A DNA stretch of 64,000 nucleotides from Epiperipatus broadwayi (taxonomy: Eukaryota; Onychophora; Udeonychophora; Euonychophora; Peripatidae): the NCBI GenBank assembly GCA_028023455.1, contig JAQFVV010006199.1, positions 6,710,972 through 6,774,971 on the forward strand, written 5' to 3'. Shown here piece by piece: positions 1 through 12,600 of this stretch (position 1 is its first letter; every line of letters starts with the position of its first letter). The position numbers were made by a program, and so were the translations under genes. The notes under the pieces are model-generated. The model saw nothing but the letters and a program-made list of their open reading frames with translations. It ran no database searches and was not told where the DNA came from.

Positions 1-960
1 ATTATGAAAAGTCATTTGATTCTATAACATTTCTATGGTGATTAAATCCTTGGATCATCAAAATATAGACTCCTTGGTATTATTATATTCTTAAGAATAT
101 TTATCAAAATGCAACAGCATTATTTAATTATGTGGTGATATTAATAAGATTAACATTGCGAAAGGTGTTTGTCAGGATAATTTTACATCTCCAAAACTTT
201 TTACAGTAGCTTTACAAAAAGTATTTTGTGAATTCAAATGAGAAGTTAAGGGATTTAAAATAAATGAAGATTGTTTAAAAAGTGTGGTTATTTTTCTAAA
301 AAGTGCTTCAGAATTTCAGGAAATATTGCAAGATGTTATCAAACAAAAGTAAGAAAGTAGGATTAAAGATAAATTCTACAAAGAACTAAAGTAATATTCA
401 ACGGATTTTCTCAGAAGAAGAAAGTAAATGTGGATAATCATGAATTGTTAGCAATTTACAAATACATTGGTCAGATTATTAATACAGATAGAAATATAAT
501 GATTCAAATTAATCATAGAATTAAACTTGGATGGAATATTTTTGATAGAAATAATTTAATATTAAAAAATATATATGTCAGTGAAAAGGAAATTTTTAAT
601 AGTTGTGGTGCAGAAAAACAATACAGAAAAGATGTACATTAGGAATACCAAGAAGAAATTGAAAATGAAACAGATGGATGAGACTCGCATCATTGAAACA
701 AGAAATTGAAATGAGGCCAGGCTGGACATATTAACAGATACTCAGTTGATGTTATAAATTAGATCCCAAGAGATTTAAAAATACCTAGTAAAGAGACCCC
801 ATGTGAATGAATTAAAAAAATTAGTTAGTTTGTTGTGAAGAAGGGAAGCTAGAGATCAGTGTAACTGAATTAAATTTTGAAAAGATCTTTATTCTTCAAT
901 GGCTTCATAATGGATGATAATGATAAATGATGTTGATTATTAGACCTTACTGATTATAAA
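1..960 (+). pseudogene. RTE-type non-LTR retrotransposon remnant (reverse transcriptase, C-terminal half)
   Basis: Conceptual translation, broken by stops and frameshifts, follows the order of an RTE-clade reverse transcriptase. YEKSFDSI lies at positions 3-26 (the motif before the first catalytic region), then NIYQNATA near 100-125, SPKLFTVALQKVF near 188-228, and YIGQIINTDRNI with IKLGWNIF at about 460-545. The last stretch matches the thumb segment usually written Y-LGQ-IS-D. A degraded tail at 650-830 reads like the WAGHI...IPRDLK C-terminus. The 70-residue open frame at 430-642 is one fragment of this. The catalytic YADD segment is not intact, and the element begins before position 1. 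Motif order is seen; the clade is inferred from family knowledge. It cannot be functional. Confidence 0.85.
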
Positions 961-2389
961 TATGAATGTATTTATAATTAAGTTTGATTTATAGCACCAT
1001 CACTAAACTAATTTATTTTTTGTTTTTTTCTCACTTTTCTGAAATTAGAAACTCATGGTCAATGAATAATATATATTTATCAGCCATTTACATTTTTCAC
1101 AAGATCTGTTTATCTGGTAAAAATTTCTTTTTTCCATATTCATCGAGTAAAATTTGTCATGGCAGTTCAAAACAGTCCTTTTTCAAGTATCTTTTTTGTC
1201 ATTAAATGTCATCAATCATTTTATTTTTCTATGAGCACAGTTTATCCTATTTAAATTCTTTCATCTTTATAATAACAGTAATAATATAAGTTGAGTTTTA
1301 ACTTATTTTTTCCTATCTAATTTGGGTCAAACCCACCATTTTTTTTTTCATACTTTTTTTGTTCAGTTGTACTTGAGAATCAATATTCGTGATTAAATCT
1401 ATCAAATGCACTGTACATCCTTGTAATTTTTTTTAATGTATTTATTTACTTAGTTAAATGTATCTGACCTAAACAAACTTAATTATATATATCTTTACAC
1501 CACACACCCCACACTCCATTAACTACAATATTTTTAAACAATACAAATCTGTTAAAGATTTTTATATTTTTTTTTTTTATCAAATTGGATAATTAATTAT
1601 AGTTAATAAATTTTTAACTTTAATATGTCAATTGTTTTTACAAAGCTAAAATGATTTGCAAATGTTAGATGTCTTATATTGTCATTATTTATGCATTGCA
1701 TGGTTTAGTGCAGTAACAGAATGAGCTGTTCTAGAGCTAAAGGTCTCGTGATTGAAACTTAACTTTATCTCTTCCATTGCTCAAGTGTCACATTTCTTTC
1801 CAGTTATAACCCATAAAAAAAATTAATATTGTATCTTATTTTTATTTTTTGTTTTGCCCTACATTCTTCTCTTTGTTTTGTCTATGATGTTTAATGTTTT
1901 ATTAGTAATATATTATGCTGGATAGCAACAATATAAGATAATGTTGATAATAGATGATCATAGTTGTATCAACAGTCAAAAAAAAAACACAATCATAACA
2001 TACTCCTGTTTACTGATTGAAAATCATGAAAATTAAGTAAGCGCTAAGAATATTTCTATTGCTAATTTGTGTAATGGAGTTAGATTTAAAAGCCTCATTG
2101 ATAACTTTTTGATGGTACTATTATAAAGAGGAAAAATCTGAAGTTGTAAGATTACTATTAAACCTGGAATGTGTGGTCACTGAATCATGGAAAGATTAAT
2201 GCAGTAAAGGTAGAAGTGGATCACTTATATATAATTTAGAAATCAGAGAACCAAGATGGGCTGGTGGGAAAATTTTATATCAAGAGAATATTCTCTCTAC
2301 TAGTCAAGCCATAAATAATAATAAAAAAAAGTATGTGGTTTTCTTTTAGATATGATATCACAAGGACTGTCATTGAATACGGTCTTGTG
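961..2389. other. AT-rich intergenic stretch, no gene seen
   Basis: Low-complexity AT-rich DNA with homopolymer runs. At 1720-1760 a slightly GC-richer patch (agctgttctagagctaaagg) might be an old tRNA-like SINE relic, but it has no convincing promoter boxes. From about 2110 a purine-rich stretch leads into the endonuclease relic downstream and may be its decayed N-terminal part. The open frame at 984-1205 has no recognisable features and looks like chance. Confidence 0.5.
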
Positions 2390-2810
2390 AATGATTGATT
2401 TATATAAATTAAATTTTCTTGATATTCAGCAGGCAAGTGAAGAAGAAATTCAAAACTTTTGTGATCATATGCAGACTGAATTAATAAAGCTTTCAGGCAA
2501 TATATATATTTAGTAATTGGAATGCCAGGGTTAGAAATAAAAAGGTAATCCTGTTGATTGATACAAATGAGAAAACAAAATGAAACAGAAGAACAATTAA
2601 TAAATCTTTATAAATAGCTCTGGTTATACAGTGGACATCAACAGAAGGAGTTTAAAATAATGAAATTGATGACATACTTGATATTGAATGATGGGAGACT
2701 TCAGCTTTAGTAGCAAAAAGTTGACCAAGAAGAGATTGTGAAACAGATCATGAATTATTCCTGTGTGAAATTTAAAGGAAGTTAAAAAAAAATAATAGAA
2801 GCTCATTCTA
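2390..2810 (+). pseudogene. BovB-like RTE endonuclease domain remnant
   Basis: Three interrupted frames give motifs of an APE-type endonuclease from an RTE/BovB-type LINE. EEEIQNFCDHMQTEL lies near 2425-2480. NWNARVRNKK at about 2515-2545 corresponds to the G-D-W-N-A-K-V-G metal-binding motif. A later stretch reads as WTSTEG, EIDDIL and DCETDHELFLCEI (about 2630-2775), corresponding to the WTSPDG, QIDYIL and DCGSDHELLIAKF blocks. The catalytic SDH triad position is TDH here. Several stops and shifts make it non-functional. It may be the N-terminal part of the same kind of element seen at 1-960 but lies in the wrong order, so it is a separate insertion or a rearranged copy. Confidence 0.75.
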
Positions 2811-5800
2811 CATCTTGATTATAATTAGAGAACATATTTATTGCTTTTAGAAAAAAAATGTGTAGTACTGTTATGTCCACACCTTACTAAATCTTATGGT
2901 CTGGACCCTTATCGGGGAGCTTTACTATTCCCTGGCTGATTTCTAATAGTTTACCCAATAATGACTCAACCCTACTTCGGTTAAATCCAGTGCATTTAAT
3001 AATTTTAACTCACAATGATTTAATACATTAAATGATAATAATTATTAGAGTAACTTTACATTTTATATACATATATACACATAAGCCCATAAGCATACAA
3101 GATAATAATAAAGATTGTTTCCACCTGTTTAGTCTCTAGCTTGCCTTCTTACATCTGGAGGCAAGCTCACCACTCTAGAACCTATTGGGTAAAAGGTGAC
3201 ATCCAGCACCCAAATTTTAGTCTATCTGCCAGTGGAGCTCCTAGTTAACTGTTTCCTTTTTCTCTTCCAATTTGTATGTCTCATTGTTTTCTTTCTACGG
3301 CTGATTGGCTGGTATTCCCTCTCATCAGATAAGGTAGTTATTTCTCTAAATGCTTACGTTTGGATTTAGAATGTTTTATCTTTGGTTAACTTTAACTAAT
3401 GAGATTCTTGTTATCAACAACAGAAATCTAACTCTCATTCCTTTAATTATTATATACATTTTTATCTCATTATCACTAATTTTACTTTTTCACTATAATT
3501 AGAATATAATCTTTTTTCTAATCTTATAACTTCTAATTATTTTTTAGTTCCGCATTTAAAAGATAATTTTTTTAATTTTACAATTATTTTTTATTTATTT
3601 ACTACTAACTTTATACGTACCCACACACATACATATCAAGTGCCAACTGGAGATTTTGGATATAACTATAGATTAATAATTATATATCTATTACAATTGG
3701 AGTTTCAAAAGTAGAAAGCAGTGGTCTTAAAGCTGGTTCTTTTTCTATCAGTTCATTTTGCCATATCTTCAGGTGTTTATCTGATCTGCTACTCTATTTT
3801 TCTATTGTCTCTCACTATAACTATTTACTTTCCATGTAATGATATATAATTTAACTATTAGCATCTGAATAACAGTTTCAGCTTACAATTCTCAAAAAAA
3901 AATATTTTTTTTTGATAATTGTAAGGTGTGCAATTATAAGAATTCTATTTATCGTAAACATTTTAATCTCTTAATTAGACTGTAAGCAGAAAAACTACCT
4001 TTTTTTACATATATAACTTTAATTATAAAATAGAAAACATAACTTTTAATTAATTTATAATGAGAGAAAATACGTATATAATAGATTGTTTTTTTTTCAT
4101 TAATTTAATGATCAGAAGACAAAGAAAAATAATTTCAATAATAATGCAAATCATGCGCATTAATTACTATATATTGAAAGTGAAATATTTCAATATATAT
4201 TACTGATAATAATTTTTGAAGTATTCTATTATTGAAACAGTTCATCTTTGCATTTTTCTTTATAATAACATGTTTTATGAACTCTAAGTAACAAATTCTA
4301 AGTTCCATTTCACATATTTAATCATTGCTAATATTTTATTGCTGATCAAAATTTCCATTCTTTGTAATCAGATTTTCTCTTTGCTGAACCAGTTTTTTCA
4401 CACAAAAAAGGGGGATATTTATATAATAAAACAAAACACCAGAATTAACTCTGCAATTTTCATTACAAATAAATAAAAGCTATAGCCGGCTTATAGCATG
4501 ACTTCCATTCCTAATAGCAATTTACAGTTAGAATTATTTTTTTTTTGCATTATCTTAGCTATTTTTTGGTTTTTCTTTATTCTAAATAATATGACTGTAC
4601 CAATTTTTTTAAACAGAGTTGTACTGAAATATAGTTAATTTACTTTTAACTTAATTATGCATTTTATAAGAAATTGATATATATATATAATTAGTTTCCA
4701 ACCAGTAACCACCTAAACATTCACAGTAAATATAGCAACCAATATTTCTAACTGCTGTCAAGGCAACCTTCACACCTTTTAATAGCAAGAATGGAAATAT
4801 ATATATATATGCTTTTTTATTTATAGAAAAGATTTATTTAGTTTATAATTTTTTTTCCATTTGTACATTGTATATGAATATTTATTATCTTAGAGATTGG
4901 TTTAATACTTGTTGCAATGTAGCTTAACTTATAGTACAACCCTTTCTTTGCTTTTAAAATCTTGACATGTATAGAGGTTATTGAGTTATTTTGACTTGCA
5001 AATAACTAACAAGTATTCTCTTGTGATGTAATGTTTGCAAAGAATTTTTTTATCAGGGCATCAAATAACAAATATACTCATATTGAAGTTTTATTACTAA
5101 ATTGAATGATAAATTTGTATTACAAGTAAGGATTCAGGTACTATAAAATGCTTAATTCAATTTGGTATCAGAGGAAAATATTTTCCTTGGCAGCCAATAT
5201 GTTGATTATAAAAAAGTTTATTTCTTAAGCCTCAGTATTATGTTATAGTCCTGAGCAAGTGCAATATTTTCAATATTAGTCATCAAAAATGCTTTACAAT
5301 ACAGTATTTGTTAAAAAAAATATTGTTAAATTAAAAATTGCATATCTAAATGAAAAAGAATACAGTTTTCATTATCCATAGATTACTCAATATTGTGCTG
5401 AATTCTAAAAGAAGCATAAATTATGTCATTCTTTATAAAAAAAAAAAAAAAATTAATTCTATTTAATATATTGAACAAACAACGATAAAAAATATCATTT
5501 TTTCTATACTTAAAATGAATCCCAAGAATTGAGATATCTACATTTAGCTTATATTTTAGACTGAAATTCTACTTTTCTGGATAAATTTTAATATCTGTAG
5601 AACTCCTAGAAAGAGATAATTTAAGTTCAAAAACATAGGTGTGGAAAAAATAAAATTATTAGCATGGCCAATATAATAAATTCAAAACTTATTTCCTTGA
5701 TTTTCTGCCCGATGATTCTGAGATTTTTCAGATATATTGTCAATCCATAATAAAGTATAATTATTTTTTTTGATTTATCTTAATATTTATTAAAGGTATA

Positions 5801-6338
5801 ATATGTGAATCAGAGTATAAAAGCACCATTTACTAAACTCATTGTTAATGAGATATACATGTACTGAGGCATGACATATCTGATAAAAGAAAGATGAAAC
5901 TGAAATATACATCTTGCATTGTCATAATTTACAACTGAGAAAATTGAATATTATGCATATTATTTAATACTATGTCATAATGATATCAATAAAGAGAATT
6001 TTAATGTTCTGATTTTTATCGATTTTTAAGGAATATGACCTTCTATTTATGAAAAATTCTGCTTCATGAAAGATAAAATGAGTACATCTCAGATTATTTT
6101 GTGATTTTTATTTATTTATGCACGTATGTGTGTGTATTTTATTATATATGTCACAAATGTAACTTAATTATAACTTAAAATATTTACAATATTTATTACT
6201 ATAGTAACTAATTAATAACCATTACAAATAAAAATATACCTTTTTATTTTGAATTAGTTTAACTAAAACTTATAAATTATTATGATATAATTACTTTTTG
6301 TTTTTCAAATTCAGTTTGTCTTTTTTTTTTTTTTGTAG
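2811..6338. other. AT-rich stretch upstream of the first visible coiled-coil exon
   Basis: No coding signal is seen. A GC-richer block at about 2870-3330 has more cytosine-rich words than its surroundings and a short inverted repeat (cttgcc ... ggcaag near 3140-3165); it may be an old LTR or DNA-element relic, without defined ends. (TA)n runs lie at about 4678-4690 and 4797-4811. The exon at 6339 begins with a splice acceptor, so much of this interval is probably intron of the + strand gene, but no upstream exon could be picked out. Confidence 0.4.
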
Positions 6339-6424
6339 CATAAACGTCCAATGCCACAATTGATTAATAAGAATTTAAACAGACGGTTTTCTCAAGCTAA
6401 TGATAAAGAAAATGCTATCAAAAG
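6339..6424 (+). CDS. Unidentified coiled-coil protein, internal exon A
   Basis: First visible exon of a + strand gene whose six exons in this window join in one open frame of 218 codons. The acceptor is a long T-run ending in gtag; the donor is aaag|gtaccg. It encodes 28 residues starting HKRPMPQLINK, with RRFSQ (a basophilic kinase-type site) and DKEN, which contains a KEN tripeptide. The exon ends after two bases of a codon. The whole product is polar and serine-rich in its N-terminal half and coiled-coil at its C-terminus. I do not recognise the family. The start codon lies in exons not seen here, probably upstream of position 6339 or outside the window. Confidence 0.7.
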
Positions 6425-6505
6425 GTACCGATAATATTTTCAAAGTTTTAAATTAAATTCATAAATAGAATTATCTTTAATGTTTGCAAAATCATGTATA
6501 TTTAG

Positions 6506-6652
6506 GGAGAGTTCTTTGTCTTCCCAAGAAGTACTTCCCAATCGTATCTCAGATAGTCAAAGTAATGGCAGCATCACACTTTCTTCTTACAAAACCTGCA
6601 GTGCGCATTCTACTCCAGATTCCAGCCCTGAAAACACACCGCAGAAAACAAG
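6506..6652 (+). CDS. Unidentified coiled-coil protein, exon B (Ser/Thr-rich)
   Basis: Acceptor tatttag|g, donor caag|gtaaat, 147 nt, entering with one base and leaving with two, in phase with exons A and C. It encodes a low-complexity, Ser-rich segment including SSLSSQEVLPNRISDSQSNG and a cluster of proline-directed sites (HSTPDSSPENTPQK), typical of a disordered phosphorylated linker. It sits only 81 bases after exon A, while the next intron is 8.8 kb. The 60-residue open frame at 6484-6666 is a shadow in another frame. Confidence 0.75.
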
Positions 6653-9600
6653 GTAAATTCACATGAAACGCAAGTTTGTTTGTTTTTTTTTTTACCTTTA
6701 ATTGTAGTTGAAATTGATTATATTTTCAAATTTATTAATAAAGTAGATATTTGTGTATTTTTTTAAAAAAAATGAAAAAAGGGTAATTAATGCTCTTACT
6801 ATTTCAAATTAAAACTTAAAAAACATGCACACACAAAGTATTATAAAGTGATTTTTTTTAAAAAAATACTTTTAAATCTTTATCATAATGTAATAGCATT
6901 CATTGTAATTTATATTCAATTCTATTATTTTCTTAAGCCATAAAAAAAATAGTGGAGATCATGTGATACTTGATTTTTTCAAGAAACTTAGGATTTTTTT
7001 TTTAAGGTAGCTATCCCATAGCCAACATTGACCAGAAAATGAGTATCTAGATATTTTATTTTTAATTAGAAAATAAAACAAGCATGGAAACCCACGAATT
7101 CACCATCCAATAATTGGCATACTTGAAGAAGTTTTAGTGAGCTAATTATTATAAAGGAGAGGTCAACGACAGTTGTTTACAAGCAATTGTGCCGGGTTAG
7201 CGGGTTCGCTTCCTGGCTGATGCTATGACACATGAGGAAAAAAAAAGGTCTATTGAATAAAGTAATGGATAATAATAGGAAAAAGTATATACTAAATGAA
7301 AAGAAATATTTTTTATTTAAAACGCAAATAAATAAATTAAATTAAAAAAATACAAAGAAAATGAAACAAAATAAATTAAAATATAAAAAATTTACAGAAT
7401 AAATATATATATACATTAAATCATTATTTAGGCTTTAGTTATATTCAATATCTTGATAGATTTTTCTACAGAGATCACTTAATTGATCTTAGGATATTGT
7501 TTATACATAATTTTTTTAAATTTTCACTTAGAAAAATCGCATTTGGCTGCTTTTACACTTATGGACATTGTTAGCAGAATTCTTTGGGATGCAATAATAA
7601 TTTTCAACTGAAATGAGGCAATATATATAAGGAAAAAAAAAAATATGAAACTATTTTAAAATAATCCATTAAGAATTAAATATCTGGGATTCACTCTAAA
7701 ATGACATGAAAACAAATTAATAATGGTAAAAGAAAATATATAACTGGGAATTGGCAATGAAAGTTATAAAAGAAAATAAAAGTTTAGAAGTATAAAAATT
7801 GTTTCAACAATAAAATTGGAGTGTTTGAAAGAGTTCTATAAATAATTTTATGATAGTAAAGAACAAGAAAATAAATTAATTTCTATAATTACAACATCTT
7901 CTGAACTGCCAAATATTTTAAATGGAAAGATGAGATAATTAAATCTAGGAAGAAGGAAAAGCTCTAGGTAATTATGGAATTTTTTATTTGTCTATCTATA
8001 AAAAGGATATTACGCATGGGAGAAAGAGAAATGTAAATAGTCATGTGTGTTTGCTGAAAATCAGATATATTAATCTTTAACTTGGGTTAAAGTTTATATC
8101 TGTGCTAGAGAAAATCTCTAGTTTAATAAATGATTAATAATAATTATTACATGTTTATCAAAAAGTTGATATAAAAGTTGGGAGAGGAGTAAATTGTCAC
8201 TTGAAAATAAAAATGAGACAATTTGCTCTACATAAATGATTTTCATGTAATAAGGATATCTATGAGAGATGATGACCTGGCCCAACTGATGAGTGTTGGT
8301 TCAGCATGAAATGCATCATGGGTGTTATTTGTCTTTTATTGTATCTTTATTTATATGAAATTATTTATGAAATAAAAAAGAATGGAGAAATATGGAAGTT
8401 GTCTATCTATAATTATGGAATTGATGCCTTAAAAGAAGAAAATGAAGAAATAGAAGAAGTGTTGTCAAAACTTTAGCACAATGGATCGCATCAAAGTATT
8501 GAATGAAATTATAGAAAGAACTAAAAAAGCCATTTCAAAATGCAACAGTAATGATTCCAACACATGGTGACAATAATATTGTCATTGATAAAGACATGAT
8601 AACTTTATAACTTGAAAAAATGTTATAGCTGTTTTTTTAAGAATGATTTTATGATTAAAATGTAATTTATATGAATGAAAATGCATAGAAGTTATTTAGA
8701 TTTATAATATGGTTGTTTTTGTAAATAATGCTTCAGAACTTGGGTAAATGTTGCAAAAGTTATAAAAAGTCTATAATTAATAATCAATATGTTTAAAAAT
8801 ACATATATACAAGCAACAAAGATTACAAATTATAAAATTATCATAGAAAAGCCTTTTTCGGCAAATTATGGTTTTTGCCCTTTTCAATATATCTCCAGAA
8901 TACCACGATTTAAAGTACATACAGCGACATCTATATCAATACATGAGAGAAGACAGATAAACAAATGGAAACCCACACGATCTATTACGTGATTTTTTTT
9001 TTTCAATCCTACTACAAAATTACCCTGTCATATATATTGAATGGATATATATTCATATATATTAATTAATTAACTATCCATTCTTTATCCATTAACCACT
9101 TATTATTCAACTTAATGGATGTTTTGTATATATTCATACAGTTGTTTTTATTATACATGATATAGTTTGTTTCATATATTTTACGTCTATTAACATTTTT
9201 AATATAATCTAGAACACTTATATTATCAATACAATTTATTTTATGTCCATACTGCAAATAATGAACATATAACGCAGATCTATCATCTTTCCTATCAATA
9301 GCATCATTGTGTTCTTTAGCTCGTTCTCTCAGAAGAAAATATAAATTGGTAGTTACCAGTTAGAAGAAATTAATTAATAAAATATTTTGGTCAGTTTTTT
9401 AAAACAGATGGAAACATAAATACATGAAATTAATTATAAAATTTGGAGTGTTTTTAGTAGAAATAACTCAATATTAAAAGTAAATATACCTATATGTTGA
9501 AAAGAAAGTTTTTTATTAGATGTATTTTACCAATTCTTACATATGGATCTGAAACTTGGGCACTTAAAGAAAAGCAATACAGAGACTTCATATCATTCAT

Positions 9601-12600
9601 TGGAAAAAAAATGAAAAGATTCAAAGAGAAATATATGGATGAGTGAATAAACAAGTATCACATTATTGAAAGAATTAAATTAAAATAGGACTGGGCTGGA
9701 CATATTGCTAAAAAAAAAATTGATAATAGGTGGACAGTTGAAGTCTTAAATTAGATCTCAAGATATTACAAAAAACAACAACTAGAACGACCATATTTGA
9801 GACTAATGGAATGTGAAGAAAAGAACCATCAATTCAGAAACTGGCTTAAAACTTGTAAAGACTACCTAGCAGTGGATTGGTAATGGTTGAAAATGATAAT
9901 CATCATCAATCTTATATTCTATAGAATCATTCATAACTATTTAATTGTTTTTCTCTCCATTTATTGAAAAAATCAATTTGTCTTTACAAATTTATTGGTA
10001 GATATCCTGAAAACAATTTGTTTTAATTAAAACAACAAATTTTAAATGTAGCAAATGTTTGTTTTTTTTTAATTTAGTCATTAAGCCTACTAAATTACAT
10101 TCCAAATAAACATACATTATATATTCCCACATATCAAACCAAAAGAAATAATCAATTCAAGTAGTTCATTTTATTTTGATAATATGCATGATGATAAAGG
10201 ATAAAGTGGGTGCGCATCTACATATTAAAATATATTTATGGCATTAAAAGATTATTATTTAGTAACAGTTGATAATAATAATAATAATAAATTTAATGAA
10301 GCAAATAAGCCAAAATTATATTACGCTAACATAATTTATGATCTACTGACTTGTTATAGCTGTATAATACTTGCCATCGAAAAGAAAAAAAACTTTCATA
10401 AAAAATAAAATATCTGTATTTATTTTTGACTTTGCAGTTACAAGAATACATTAATTAAAATCAAGAAAATCACATATTTTGCAATAATAATAATTTATTT
10501 ATCAGAATAATATCGGTTATATTTATATATCAGTGATAAATAAAATATATGCATGCAGAAATGCAAAACCATAAGAAATGTCCACATTTATTGCTGAATT
10601 AATGGGTACAAGTGTATTAAATAAAATTAAAAAAATATTTTACATTAAAAAGTATATATTAAATATAAGAAAATAAAAGGCAATCCTTGCATAAAATGTG
10701 AGTGAAATGAAAGTAAACAAAATTTTAAACAAAAGCAATAGATATAAAAAACAGGTATGAGGCGAAATGAAATCCTATAAGAAATAAAATTCAAAAATAA
10801 AAATATTCACAACCACAAACCTCCCAAATAAACCAAAAGGTAATGTACAGAGATAGATATTTTAAATGCAAGCAATTCCTTATCAAATCAAATACTGATG
10901 TGAAGTCAAAAGCAAATTTGAATGTATGAAATTGAATTACATTTCAGCAAGCAAAAAGAAAAAAAAGAAATTATTCAAATTAGGATTATTCTTAATATTC
11001 ATTATTTTTATTTTAATATTATCTTTCATTATTTTAATTTTCTGGATGTAATGAGAATTTTATTATAGTTGATTTTTAAAAATAATCTTACAATTTCAAG
11101 GTTTCTTATTTTTAACAATATTTTCCTTTATTATGTTGTAAAATTAAAAAAAAATACATAAAAGAATGCAAATATCATTGCATTATTTGGTTTGTTCACT
11201 TAAAGAAGGTGAATTTCAAGAGAGTGAGATGGGAATAATTTTTTTATTCTAAAAAGGTGGTAGACCAAATAAATTTGGAAATCTCTGATATAAATTAATA
11301 CTTCTGATTATACTTATCTTGTTTTATCTGTTGCACATATTTTTTTTTATATAGGGAACATATTTATAATTTTTCCATTTTTTTCTCTTTACTATTTCCA
11401 TTCTTTTTTTAAATTTATATCTTGCCTTTTGCAGTATTCAAGATTAAGATATATATATATATATGTGCAACAATAAATGTATAATAATTGTGTAGAATAA
11501 AAATAATAACTTTGTACAGTGATTGTGTAAATAATTAGGTCATGTGACATCTGACTTTATTTTTTTGTAATATATAATAATTATATAAATAATTAACAAT
11601 AAATGTGTAGCAATATTATTAGGCCATAGAGTTGCATAGTTGGCTTTATAAAGTCAGAAAAATGTAAAAAACGCCCTATATAGTGAGGAGGGTAAAAAAT
11701 ACCAAGTATATGTAAAAAACACCATATTTGGTAATGTTTGTAAAGACTCCAGAAGTCTTGAGGAATATATAAACCCCCAGAACCTGGTCTATATGTTGAT
11801 ATTAATGTAAGTCAGAGATTTGGGTTTATTATGTGCAGGTCACCATGACCTTTTATTATCTTAATACATCTTAAATAGGCTATGCACATTTGTAAATATG
11901 CCCGTACATTATTTAAATTAAACTATTAGCTTACCATCTCAATTCTGCCTTTATCAATTATTTACTTGCTGCTCACAGGACACAGCAAATTGGTGCAGTT
12001 GTCATAGGAATCGAATCTTAAGAAATTGCTTGAACTGCGACAGTCATAACTGGATTTGAATTAACAGAGAAAATGGTGGGCATATCACAAGTTAGTATAT
12101 GCAAATTTAATGTAGATAATCTGAGTGATTGACTACTGTACGTTCAGAAGATAAAAAATTACATTAAATAATTCACAGGACATAACACCTTTATTTTCTC
12201 TTATATTGTTATTAACCAAATTTGGTAAATCTTTTCATGTCTCCTTTTAATTTATTAATATTTTACTTCATTCTTACTTTATAACTTCTGTTCATTATAA
12301 ACTTCTCTTTCAATTCCGGCACTACTAAATTTTGAGCTGAATTTATATCAGTTCCAAGATGTCTACATATTATTTTTAATACTGTTATTAAATTTATTCT
12401 AAATTAATATAACCTAACTATAAGCTTCCCACTTGTAAATCCTCTTCTATTAGACCACCTACCTGTTCATTATTATCATGATATTTTCGGTACAAAAATG
12501 TGTCAACTTTTTATATCTTTTTTTAACACCAAACCTTCCCTGACCTATCACAATATTTGAATCATTATAATTGCTAATATTTTTTAATTATTTTTTCAAT

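Noticed and set aside
2869-3330. Solo LTR beginning tgttatgtcc
   Set aside because: No matching CA end with a target duplication was found, so only a GC-richer relic is noted.
7141-7230. A tRNA gene (gcgggttcgcttcctgg)
   Set aside because: Only a degenerate B-box-like word is present; no cloverleaf, A box or anticodon arm can be drawn.
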